Assembly: GCF_001274935.1 (NCBI RefSeq)
Contig: NZ_LILC01000023.1
Location: 62,001-126,000, forward strand
DNA length: 64,000 nt
From: Priestia koreensis
Lineage (GTDB): Bacteria; Bacillota; Bacilli; Bacillales; Bacillaceae_H
Direction: 5' to 3'
Shown here in pieces: positions 36,465-43,590 of this stretch. A model generated the notes under the pieces. It made no database searches, was not told the origin of the DNA, and was given only the letters and a program-made list of their open reading frames with translations. Within the stretch, counting starts at the first letter, position 1. The number at the start of each line of letters is the position of its first letter. The position numbers and the translations under genes were made by a program.

Positions 36465-36500
36465 ATGTCTTTCATATTAATAGAGCATAACTTAGAATGA
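36465..36500 (+). CDS. Possible 11-codon leader ORF before the UDP-sugar dehydrogenase
   Basis: The frame encodes MSFILIEHNLE with TAGGAGGAT four to five bases upstream of its ATG, a better ribosome site than many real genes here. It ends 33 bases before the dehydrogenase start. It may be a leader peptide or a chance frame. Confidence 0.3.
   Translation: MSFILIEHNLE
36486..36494 (+). promoter_or_regulatory. Possible sigma-K -10 element
   Basis: CATAACTTA is an exact CATANNNTA, 39 bases before the dehydrogenase start, but no AC stands 16-17 bases upstream. Confidence 0.3.
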
Positions 36501-36533
36501 ATGATCATTTTGTATTGCGAGGAGATAACTGTA

Positions 36534-37844
36534 ATGAAAGACGCCAAACATTTAGACAGAGAAGCAACCATCGCTGTTCTCGGATTAGGCTTTGTTGGAT
36601 TGCCTCTTTCAGTCATGCTAGCGGAAAAAGGGTTCAACGTAACGGGAATTGACCTTGATCCTAGAAAACTTGCATCTATTAATAGCTTTAAAAGCTATAT
36701 TGATGATATTAGTAGCGAACGATTAACAAACGTCATGAAGGCGAACCGCTTTCGCGTAACGGATGATTTTGATCGTCTTGAAGATGTTAAAAATATTATT
36801 ATCTGTGTTCCCACTCCGTTGACCGCGGACAAAAATCCAGATTTAACGTTTGTAAATAGTGCTGGAGAAGAAATTCAAAAACGCTTAAAAAAAGGCCATC
36901 TTGTTGTGTTAGAAAGTTCGACGTTCCCTGGTACAACAAAAGAAGTGCTGCTTCCTATTTTAGAGAAAAGCGGCCTTAAGGCAGGATCTGACTTTTTCCT
37001 TGCTAATTCTCCTGAACGAATTGACCCAGGAAACGAAACGTATCGCGTAGACCAAATTCCAAAGGTGTTAGGTGGAATTACGACTGCTTGTGCGGAAGCG
37101 GCCTTTGACATTTACGACAAAATTTACGATAAGGTCGTTCTCGTTTCATCAGCAGAAGCAGCAGAGTTAACCAAATTACTTGAAAATACGTTTCGTTTCA
37201 TTAACATCTCGTTTATTAATGAGATCGCCATGCTTTGTGAGCACTTAGGTGTTGATATTTGGGAAGTCATCGGCGCCGCCTCAACGAAACCATACGGATT
37301 TACCCCATTTTATCCCGGACCAGGAATCGGTGGTCACTGTATCCCTGTCGATCCCCTCTATTTACAGTGGAAACTAGGACAGTATTCAACTGTAAGTGAA
37401 TTTATTCACCTATCGGATGAAATCAATGAACGGATGGTTCACTACATCGTTCGCTACACGAAGCAACTTTTACAGGCGGAAGGAAAAGACGCTTCCCCTA
37501 AAGTACTCGTATACGGCGTAACCTATAAAAAAGATGTCGCCGATACGCGTGATTCAAAAGCGCTTGAAATTATGGAAGAAATGAAGGCGGAAGGAATGGA
37601 CGTTTATTACCATGATCCGCTCATTCCGAGCTTACGCATTCAAAACGACTTATTAACAAGCTCCTCCCTTACCGATCAGCTTCTAAGCGATATGGACGCA
37701 GTAGTTATTTTAACTGATCATTCTTCCATTCCTCTGCAACAAATCCTTGATCACTCCTCCATTATCTTTGATACGCGTAATATTACGAGAGGTCGCAGTA
37801 GTGTAGGTAAAGTGGTGAGACTTGGGGAAGGAAAAAAAATATGA
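36534..37844 (+). CDS. UDP-N-acetylglucosamine 6-dehydrogenase (WbpA-like)
   Basis: 436 residues from the ATG at 36534, nine bases after GAGGAG. It is an NAD-dependent two-step oxidase of UDP-sugar C6. Visible are IAVLGLGFVGLPLSVMLAEKG (NAD), YIDDISSERL, IIICVPTPLTADKNPDL, VVLESSTFPGTTKEVLLP, LANSPERIDPGN, AELTKLLENTFRFINISFINE and the catalytic cysteine in GPGIGGHCIPVDPLYL near residue 267. The SERIDPGN and TKPYGFTPFYPGPG segments favour the UDP-GlcNAc/WbpA group over UDP-glucose dehydrogenases. Its product UDP-GlcNAcA could feed the 3-oxidase/aminotransferase route or the overlapping downstream SDR enzyme. Confidence 0.85.
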   Translation: MKDAKHLDREATIAVLGLGFVGLPLSVMLAEKGFNVTGIDLDPRKLASINSFKSYIDDISSERLTNVMKANRFRVTDDFDRLEDVKNIIICVPTPLTADKNPDLTFVNSAGEEIQKRLKKGHLVVLESSTFPGTTKEVLLPILEKSGLKAGSDFFLANSPERIDPGNETYRVDQIPKVLGGITTACAEAAFDIYDKIYDKVVLVSSAEAAELTKLLENTFRFINISFINEIAMLCEHLGVDIWEVIGAASTKPYGFTPFYPGPGIGGHCIPVDPLYLQWKLGQYSTVSEFIHLSDEINERMVHYIVRYTKQLLQAEGKDASPKVLVYGVTYKKDVADTRDSKALEIMEEMKAEGMDVYYHDPLIPSLRIQNDLLTSSSLTDQLLSDMDAVVILTDHSSIPLQQILDHSSIIFDTRNITRGRSSVGKVVRLGEGKKI

Positions 37845-38806
37845 ACATCCTTGTAACAGGGGGAGCTGGCTTCATCGGCTCCCATTTAATTGAACGTCTT
37901 CTCTACCTTGGTCATCATGTTACAGCAGTTGATGACTTTTCAAACGGAAAAAAGGAGTATCTTCCTTCCACAAACGTTGAGCATTTCACGTTTGTGGAGG
38001 GTGATATATTAGATCGGCATTTGCTAGAGGATTTAGTAGAGGAATGCGATCTCATTTATCATTTAGCAGCGGTTCTCGGTGTAAAAAATACCGTCGAAAA
38101 CCCGCTCAAGGTGATTGATGGCTGTATTTTAGGAACGAGAAACATTTTAGAAGTTGCTTATCAAAAAGGAATTAAAGTCGTGTTTGCTTCCACGTCTGAG
38201 ATTTACGGAAAAAACACAAAGCTTCCCTTCACAGAAGACTCTGATCGGGTACTAGGCCCTCCGCAGACGACACGCTGGTGCTATGCAACCGCCAAATCCC
38301 TTGATGAGCATCTATGCTTTGCTTATAGTGCGCTCGGTTTACCGATTACGATTGTACGCTTTTTCAACACGTACGGACCGAGACAAACGTCCTCTCAATA
38401 CGGTGGTGTGGTGCCGAAATTTATTGTTGCGGCGCTTCGCAATGAAGACCTCACTGTATACGGTGACGGTACACAAACGCGTTGTTTTACGTTCATCCAT
38501 GATACCATTCACGCACTCGTGAACTGTATTGATGAAAAAGCAAATGACGAAGTAATCAACATTGGATCAAATGAAAAAATATCCATCGCTTCACTCGCTG
38601 CTCAAATTAGAAAGCTTGCCGACTCTCGTTCAGACATTGTGGAAGTCCCCTATGACGTTGCATACGGGAAAGGCTTTGAAGATATGCAGGACCGTGAGCC
38701 TAGTCTAGAAAAAGCGAAACGATTATTAGACTATGTTCCATCAATTCGCATGGAAGAAGGATTAAAAGAAACGATTAAATGGTACCGCGAACGACTTGAT
38801 CCATAA
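37841..38806 (+). CDS. SDR epimerase/decarboxylase of a UDP-uronic sugar
   Basis: 321 residues; its ATG overlaps the dehydrogenase stop by four bases, indicating coupled translation. It shows NILVTGGAGFIGSHLIERLL, the catalytic FASTSEIYGKN with WCYATAKSLDEHLCFAYS (YxxxK), VRFFNTYGPRQTSSQYGGVVPKF and YGDGTQTRCFTFIHDTI. The TSEIYG context and overlap with a uronic-acid-forming dehydrogenase resemble UDP-glucuronate or UDP-GlcNAcA decarboxylases/4-epimerases. A dehydrogenase-decarboxylase pair making UDP-XylNAc is described in B. cereus, to my recollection. The exact reaction is unresolved. Confidence 0.8.
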   Translation: MNILVTGGAGFIGSHLIERLLYLGHHVTAVDDFSNGKKEYLPSTNVEHFTFVEGDILDRHLLEDLVEECDLIYHLAAVLGVKNTVENPLKVIDGCILGTRNILEVAYQKGIKVVFASTSEIYGKNTKLPFTEDSDRVLGPPQTTRWCYATAKSLDEHLCFAYSALGLPITIVRFFNTYGPRQTSSQYGGVVPKFIVAALRNEDLTVYGDGTQTRCFTFIHDTIHALVNCIDEKANDEVINIGSNEKISIASLAAQIRKLADSRSDIVEVPYDVAYGKGFEDMQDREPSLEKAKRLLDYVPSIRMEEGLKETIKWYRERLDP

Positions 38807-38838
38807 AAAAACCTTGTCCATTGACAAGGTTTTTTTAT
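38804..38838. terminator. Bidirectional intrinsic terminator
   Basis: AAACCTTGTC pairs with GACAAGGTTT around a 4-base loop, with A and T runs. Confidence 0.85.
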
Positions 38839-39689
38839 GACTTTATTCTCACTACGGGCATTGTGCAGCAACGGAATGATCCACCTGACTTAATGATTTC
38901 GGTAATATCTACTTCAATGACGTGATAGCCTCTTTCACGAAGTGCTGTATTTACGCCTGGATTAACCGGTAGGCTCAATATTTTTTGCTGTCCAATTGAA
39001 AGCACGTTCGTTCCAAGCGTAAACTGTTCCTCTTGACTTACTTCAATTAAATGATAATAAGAAGCTAAAAGCTTTCGTTCTTTTTTGGATAATGCTGGTA
39101 AGAAGACAAGCGCTTCAGTTGGTGAAATAATGTTGAATACGCAGTCTAGATGGAGATACCGCTCGTTAAACGGTATTGGGATAACCGTGAACGCTGGGAG
39201 CTGTTCTTGAAGGTGAGCAATTGCATCTGAACACGTTCGGTCACTTACACCGATAAAAATACGATCTCGGTCAATGATGACGTCGCCACCTTCAATACGG
39301 TAATCTTCAAGGTTATGATAGGAATATCCATGTTCCCTAAGCCACGTCATAAGAACTTGCTCTTCACCCTGTCGAATCCCTTTCCCCATTTCAGAGATGA
39401 ATAACGTGTTCCCGAGCGTAAATCCAATATCACGGGTAAAAACCTGTTCCGGGTAGCGTTCAAACGAAGGAAGCGTCAGAACCTCAATCCCTTCTTTTTG
39501 CATTGCACTTACAAAATGGCGATGCTGCTGAACTGCGACCTCTGCATCAATATTATCTTTTACATAACGACGCTGCGTTTCGTTAATGACTTCACTAATC
39601 CTCATATGATCAGGTTCACAAACAATCACTTTATGTAATGCATCGTACTCACTAAAGCACGCAATCGTTTCTTCGTTCTTTTTAATCAT
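38835..39689 (-). CDS. Amidinotransferase/DDAH-fold hydrolase (YkgA-like)
   Basis: 284 residues from the ATG at 39689; the upstream in-frame GTG at 39698 overlaps the ribosome site. The guanidino-group-modifying fold is clear: KVIVCEPDHMRISEVINET, FTRDIGFTLGN, YRIEGGDVIID, YLHLDCVFNII with the catalytic His, and the terminal SGGSFRCCTMPVVR with the catalytic Cys. It hydrolyses or transfers amidino groups from an arginine-like substrate; a methylarginine hydrolase role is the usual annotation. Its ribosome site lies in the arm of a perfect stem-loop. Its position beside glycan genes raises the possibility of an amidino-modified sugar, which is speculative. Confidence 0.8.
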   Translation of the reverse strand: MIKKNEETIACFSEYDALHKVIVCEPDHMRISEVINETQRRYVKDNIDAEVAVQQHRHFVSAMQKEGIEVLTLPSFERYPEQVFTRDIGFTLGNTLFISEMGKGIRQGEEQVLMTWLREHGYSYHNLEDYRIEGGDVIIDRDRIFIGVSDRTCSDAIAHLQEQLPAFTVIPIPFNERYLHLDCVFNIISPTEALVFLPALSKKERKLLASYYHLIEVSQEEQFTLGTNVLSIGQQKILSLPVNPGVNTALRERGYHVIEVDITEIIKSGGSFRCCTMPVVRIKS

Positions 39690-39693
39690 GCGA

Positions 39694-39728
39694 AACACTC
39701 CCTAAAAATTGTTCGTACAGGGAGTGTT
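39694..39728 (-). promoter_or_regulatory. Stem-loop masking the amidinotransferase-fold gene's ribosome site
   Basis: On the minus strand AACACTCCCT (39728-39719) pairs perfectly with AGGGAGTGTT (39703-39694) across a 15-base loop. The latter arm contains the AGGGAG ribosome site, five to nine bases before the start. It may also act as a terminator for the upstream methyltransferase gene. Confidence 0.55.
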
Positions 39729-39755
39729 CCCTAAAAGGCCACTCTTAAACCACGA

Positions 39756-40793
39756 CTAGCGCTCCTTCGCTACAATTCCGTTGTGAACCTTAATGTAACC
39801 ATGTCTTACAATATCAAGACCGGATTCATAGACGTATAACCCCATTTGGCGAATGTCCATCAGTTCACGATACGTATGATTCATGACGTCAGCCATTACT
39901 CGGTAATACATGCGAGACTTTAGCTGATTTCGGGGAGTTGTCATAATAACATAGCCACCAGGTCGTAAAAATCGACGGTGCATATCCATAATTTCGGGTT
40001 TGTGCTCATCCGGAACGTGCTCAAGCAGCCCGACGCTCATGACTACGTCAAACTCCCTTCCGTAAGACAAGTTGCGAATATCCTCTACCACGTATTCAAT
40101 GTTTAGCTGATCTTTATACCACACCTTCAAGCCACCCGTAGCTGGGTTTCCACCTAAAAACGGATACGTACTCGGAAACTCCGCGAAGCGATGGGTTTTG
40201 CAATATTCATCATAATCAACCAAAACGACTTCGCTTCCTGGATACATCGCAGCAAGCTGCATCGCTTCGTACCCTTCTGCTGCACCTAAAAATAGAATGC
40301 GCGGCTTTTGCAGATCCAAATCTTCAAACAACGCTCGCTTTCCTCTTGGATCCCAAATGCCATCCTCTATTCGGTGCACATAATTCCACAAGGAAATCTG
40401 GACAACATCTCCAATTGCAGACTTTACTTCTTTTATTTGAAAGCGCTTTAATTTTTCTTTAAACCTCTTTTTCGATTCATCGATTGCAGTCGGCACATCC
40501 TTCACAAACCATTCGTGAAACGATTGATTGAAATATTTCCATGATTCTTTCACGGGCATCGGCTCAGAATGCTCGGCCTCCCAGTCCAAACGTGATTTGG
40601 CCATTTTTTTTACTTCATATGGCTTTCCAACGTCTTTCCATGTGAGCTGTGACCAATCACTAACCACATTTGCATTTATAAATGGTGCGACGTTCACTGG
40701 ATTACGTAAATCAATGCGATAACTTGGGGTCAAATAGGTCTCTTCTATATGCTGCTCGGAAAACGGATAAATACTGGCTCCTTCTACCTTCAT
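39756..40793 (-). CDS. Class I SAM-dependent methyltransferase
   Basis: 345 residues from the ATG at 40793 after AAAGGGGAG; the longer frame upstream lacks a site. About 170 N-terminal residues of unassigned sequence precede a Rossmann-type domain: RILFLGAAEGYEAMQLAAMYPGSEVVLVDYDEYC (motif I and acidic loop), YVVEDIRNLSYGREFDVVMSVGLLEHVPDEHKPEIMDMHRRFLRPGGYVIMTTPRN. The ExDxG-like 'LGAAEG' replaces the usual GxGxG but is common. It sits 66 bases upstream of the amidinotransferase-fold gene on the same strand. O-methylation of spore sugars, known for exosporium glycans of Bacillus, is a plausible inferred role. Confidence 0.8.
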   Translation of the reverse strand: MKVEGASIYPFSEQHIEETYLTPSYRIDLRNPVNVAPFINANVVSDWSQLTWKDVGKPYEVKKMAKSRLDWEAEHSEPMPVKESWKYFNQSFHEWFVKDVPTAIDESKKRFKEKLKRFQIKEVKSAIGDVVQISLWNYVHRIEDGIWDPRGKRALFEDLDLQKPRILFLGAAEGYEAMQLAAMYPGSEVVLVDYDEYCKTHRFAEFPSTYPFLGGNPATGGLKVWYKDQLNIEYVVEDIRNLSYGREFDVVMSVGLLEHVPDEHKPEIMDMHRRFLRPGGYVIMTTPRNQLKSRMYYRVMADVMNHTYRELMDIRQMGLYVYESGLDIVRHGYIKVHNGIVAKER

Positions 40794-40878
40794 ATACAGC
40801 TCCCCTTTACTTATACCTTTCTTTATTATGGATAAGCTCAAAACGTTCGTCAACGTATTTTTTAAATTTTCTGAACAA

Positions 40879-40902
40879 ATACAGTAATGGATACTGTATA
40901 AT
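40879..40902 (+). promoter_or_regulatory. Promoter with inverted-repeat operator for the GNAT gene
   Basis: ATACAGTA (40879-40886) and TACTGTAT (40892-40899) are perfect inverted repeats five bases apart. The second overlaps the -10 TATAAT (40897-40902). TGAACA at 40872-40877 is the likely -35, 19 bases upstream. The site looks suited to a dimeric repressor. Confidence 0.5.
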
Positions 40903-40939
40903 GAAAAGATTCAATCTAGCAAAAGAAAGGAACATACAT

Positions 40940-41398
40940 ATGGAAATTCGAAACGATGATTTAACCGGAATAGAGATTGCGGGGCTCCTACAAGATCACT
41001 TACATAGTATGACGCTTCATTCACCTGCTGAGAGCATTCATGCGCTCGATCTTAGTCAGCTTCAGCAACCAGACATTACGTTTTGGAGTGTTTGGGAAGA
41101 TGGTCATTTACTAGGATGCGGTGCTTTAAAAGAGCTAGATGCTTTTCATGGTGAAGTAAAGTCTATGAAAACGGCGAAAGAGCACGTACGAAAAGGCGTG
41201 GCAAATAAGATGCTTCACCACATTTTAGCGGAAGCAACACGACGTGGTTATACGCAATTAAGCTTAGAAACAGGCTCAATGGAAGCTTTTCTTCCAGCAA
41301 GAACTCTCTATCAAAAAGCAGGGTTTACCGAATGCGGTCCATTTAGTGATTATACACTTGACCCAAATAGCGTCTTTATGACGAAGAAATTAAAATAG
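40940..41398 (+). CDS. GNAT-family N-acetyltransferase
   Basis: 152 residues from the ATG at 40940, with GAAAGGA upstream. Acetyl-CoA-dependent transferase fold: FWSVWEDGHLLGCGALKELDAFHGEVKSMKTAKEHVRKGVANKMLHHILAEATRRGYTQLSLETG. The V-R-K-G-V-A-N segment is the pyrophosphate-binding R/Q-x-x-G-x-A/G loop. It ends AFLPARTLYQKAGFTECGPFSDY. Substrate unknown; small-molecule amines are typical. It is monocistronic with its own operator-bearing promoter. Confidence 0.85.
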   Translation: MEIRNDDLTGIEIAGLLQDHLHSMTLHSPAESIHALDLSQLQQPDITFWSVWEDGHLLGCGALKELDAFHGEVKSMKTAKEHVRKGVANKMLHHILAEATRRGYTQLSLETGSMEAFLPARTLYQKAGFTECGPFSDYTLDPNSVFMTKKLK

Positions 41399-41428
41399 AA
41401 GGAAGGCTTCATGCCGTCCTTCTATCGT
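41395..41428. terminator. Hairpin overlapping two convergent stop codons
   Basis: ATAGAAGGA pairs with TCCTTCTAT around an inner imperfect stem. T runs are lacking, so efficiency is doubtful. Confidence 0.45.
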
Positions 41429-41604
41429 ATCCTCTTACGCTTTGGCCTTCTCACTAACTCAAAATGACAGCTAGGACAGCAGTGCCCTAATTCTTCTGCA
41501 CACTTTTTACAAAACGTACACTCATAACTGCAAATATAAGCCTCTGTATTAATGTACAACAGCCGTTCACATTTTTCGCAGTGGCTTTTCATTTCTAACG
41601 CCAA
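41422..41604 (-). CDS. DUF1272 zinc-ribbon-like protein
   Basis: 60 residues: MALEMKSHCEKCERLLYINTEAYICSYECTFCKKCAEELGHCCPSC and a basic tail (RRPKRKRIR). The cysteine pattern CxxC...CxxxCxxCxxC...CCPxC matches DUF1272, probably binding two zinc ions. It lies eight bases after the isomerase gene on the same strand. Role unknown. Confidence 0.85.
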   Translation of the reverse strand: MALEMKSHCEKCERLLYINTEAYICSYECTFCKKCAEELGHCCPSCHFELVRRPKRKRIR

Positions 41605-41612
41605 TGATGTTC

Positions 41613-42365
41613 CTACTTTCTTTGTTGTAAGTAAGCAAGACTTTGCTTCACGCTCGCTAATGGAGACTGCTTACAAACATCTTGCTCGACAATCCACCAC
41701 TCTACCATAGATTGTGCCCCTTGTGAAAGGATTGATTCAAGATTCACTCCACCTGTTCCAAGCTCCGCAAATTCACGGTTCCCATCAGTCGTCATATCTT
41801 TTAAATGAACAAGCGGTGTTCTGCTGTCATACTTCTTCAGCCATTCTACTGGATCTTCTCCCGCATAAGTAAGCCAGTATACATCGAGCTCTGCTTTTAC
41901 CCACTGCGGATTTGTTTCTTCTAAAATCGTTTGCAGCGCTGTTTTTCCATTTGAAAGAAGCTGTAGCTCAAAGTCATGGTTATGATAAGAAAGCGTAATG
42001 TCATTCTTCGCACATTTTTCTCCGGCTGTATTTAGCACCGAAATGAGCTCCTTGTAATGCTGTTCTGTGCGTTCTTCTGGCATTAAATATGGACAAACGA
42101 TATGTTTGCTTCCAATTGTTACTTGCGTTTCAATTAATTCATCTATTTTTTCTTTTATGTATGAAAGTGGAACATGACTTGAAGCAGCCTTTAGCCCAAG
42201 ATCATCTAGCACCTTTTTTACTTCTTGTGGCTGAAGGTCTCCATACCCCGCAAACTCAACGCCATCATACCCCATCTCGGCGACGCTTTTTAACGTTCCG
42301 ATAAAATCCTTTTCTGTTTCGTTTCGTAATGTATAAAGCTGAACTGCTACTGGAATAGTATTCAT
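41613..42365 (-). CDS. Sugar phosphate isomerase/epimerase (AP-endonuclease-2 TIM barrel)
   Basis: 250 residues from the ATG at 42365 after GGAGGAG. Barrel motifs: VAVQLYTLRNE, GYDGVEFAGYG, ASSHVPLSYI, LSYHNHDFEL, AELDVYWLTYAGEDPVEWLKKY, VHLKDMTTDGNREFAELGTGGVNLESIL. The H/E/D metal ligands of this family are present. Related enzymes are inosose or hydroxypyruvate isomerases and xylose-isomerase-like proteins; substrate not assignable. Probably cotranscribed with the DUF1272 gene. Confidence 0.85.
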   Translation of the reverse strand: MNTIPVAVQLYTLRNETEKDFIGTLKSVAEMGYDGVEFAGYGDLQPQEVKKVLDDLGLKAASSHVPLSYIKEKIDELIETQVTIGSKHIVCPYLMPEERTEQHYKELISVLNTAGEKCAKNDITLSYHNHDFELQLLSNGKTALQTILEETNPQWVKAELDVYWLTYAGEDPVEWLKKYDSRTPLVHLKDMTTDGNREFAELGTGGVNLESILSQGAQSMVEWWIVEQDVCKQSPLASVKQSLAYLQQRK

Positions 42366-42410
42366 CAATTTCTCCTCCTCTGTGTCTCTTACTTATTTCC
42401 CTATAAAAAG

Positions 42411-42440
42411 CCAAAACCCTTTCTTTTTTGAAAGGGTTTT
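42411..42440 (-). terminator. Intrinsic terminator of the five-gene MoxR operon
   Basis: AAAACCCTTTC pairs with GAAAGGGTTTT around a 6-base loop, just past the VWA stop on the minus strand; T-rich sequence follows after GGC. Confidence 0.7.
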
Positions 42441-42444
42441 CGTA

Positions 42445-43590
42445 TTATTTGTGGTTATTTGTCGATTTCCATTGCGATAAGTCCTCTCCCTTTAGCGCTT
42501 GCTCAATCAATTCCGGGAGAAGCTGTGGACTACAGCCAAAACAAGGAATGCCCATACTTGCGAGTCTTCGCGCGTTTCGTTCATCGTAAGAGGGTACTCC
42601 GTCATCTGAAAGCGCAAGAAGAGAAATCACCTTAACACCGTCTTCTTTCAGCTCTTTCATTTTCCGCATCATGGCAGCTTCGTTTCCATTCTCATATAAA
42701 TCCGAAATCAAAATAAAAATGGTTTTATCCGGATTTTCAATTAATGGCTTACAGTAGCCAAGTGAACGATTAATATCTGTTCCACCGCCCAGCTGAATCC
42801 CAAACAGCATGTCCACAGGATCATCCTGACATTGTTCCGTAAGGTCAACTACTTCTGTATCAAACGCGATGACGTGCGTATTGAGAGCTGGAAGGCTGGC
42901 AAAAATAGAGCCAATAATAGAAGCGTAAATAACGGAATCTGCCATTGATCCACTTTGATCAATATCAAGAATAATGGTCCAATTCGTCGATTTCCGCTCC
43001 CGCTCATAAAAATAAAAACGTTCTGGTATAACAACCTTTCGTTCACGGTCATAGTTTTTTAAATTGCGCTGAATCGTATATTTCCAGTCAATACTTTGCG
43101 CACCGCTGCCGAGAGGCGTACGCTGCTTACGGTTTAGAACGCCTTTTACCGCTTGCTGGATGTCATTTTCTAACCGACTCTTTATTTCTTCAACGACCGT
43201 TGCGATCAGTTCACGCGCCGTTTCCTTTGTTTGCTCGGGAATATGTCCCTTTAGCGCCATAAGCGTAGCGACCATTTCGATGCTTGGTGTCACGCTCTTT
43301 AGCGTTTCAGGTTCGAACAGAAGCTGTGTGAGACCTCTTTTTTCAATCGCATCCTGCTGAATGACTGAGACAATGTCAGACGGAAATAATGTTCGCACAT
43401 CTCCAAGCCATTTTGACAGTTTAATCGATCGTCCAAGCTGTTGATCACCTTCATAAAGAGCGTGAAGCGCCTCGTCCATCAGTCGCTCTTCTACCGAAAG
43501 AGAAGAAGCTGTAAATCCTTGTTCGTTAAACGTACGCTCTGCTGCTTCGCCTAAAATTAACCGCCATTTCTTCATTTGTTCACTCATCAT
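42445..43590 (-). CDS. VWA-domain protein of the MoxR operon
   Basis: 381 residues. The N-terminal 170 are helical. The von Willebrand A domain (about 200-375) carries an intact MIDAS: NWTIILDIDQSGSMADSV (DxSxS), GGGTDINRSL, and FILISDLYENG. VWA partners bind substrates or adaptor proteins for MoxR AAA+ ATPases, which remodel or insert cofactors. The start overlaps the DUF5682 stop (TAATG), implying coupled translation; an ATG three bases on is equivalent. It is the last gene of the operon. Confidence 0.85.
   Translation of the reverse strand: MMSEQMKKWRLILGEAAERTFNEQGFTASSLSVEERLMDEALHALYEGDQQLGRSIKLSKWLGDVRTLFPSDIVSVIQQDAIEKRGLTQLLFEPETLKSVTPSIEMVATLMALKGHIPEQTKETARELIATVVEEIKSRLENDIQQAVKGVLNRKQRTPLGSGAQSIDWKYTIQRNLKNYDRERKVVIPERFYFYERERKSTNWTIILDIDQSGSMADSVIYASIIGSIFASLPALNTHVIAFDTEVVDLTEQCQDDPVDMLFGIQLGGGTDINRSLGYCKPLIENPDKTIFILISDLYENGNEAAMMRKMKELKEDGVKVISLLALSDDGVPSYDERNARRLASMGIPCFGCSPQLLPELIEQALKGEDLSQWKSTNNHK

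Noticed and set aside
40440..40460. A cre-like TGAAAGCGCTTTAA
   Set aside because: It lies within the methyltransferase coding region, far from any promoter, and encodes a lysine/arginine-rich helix.
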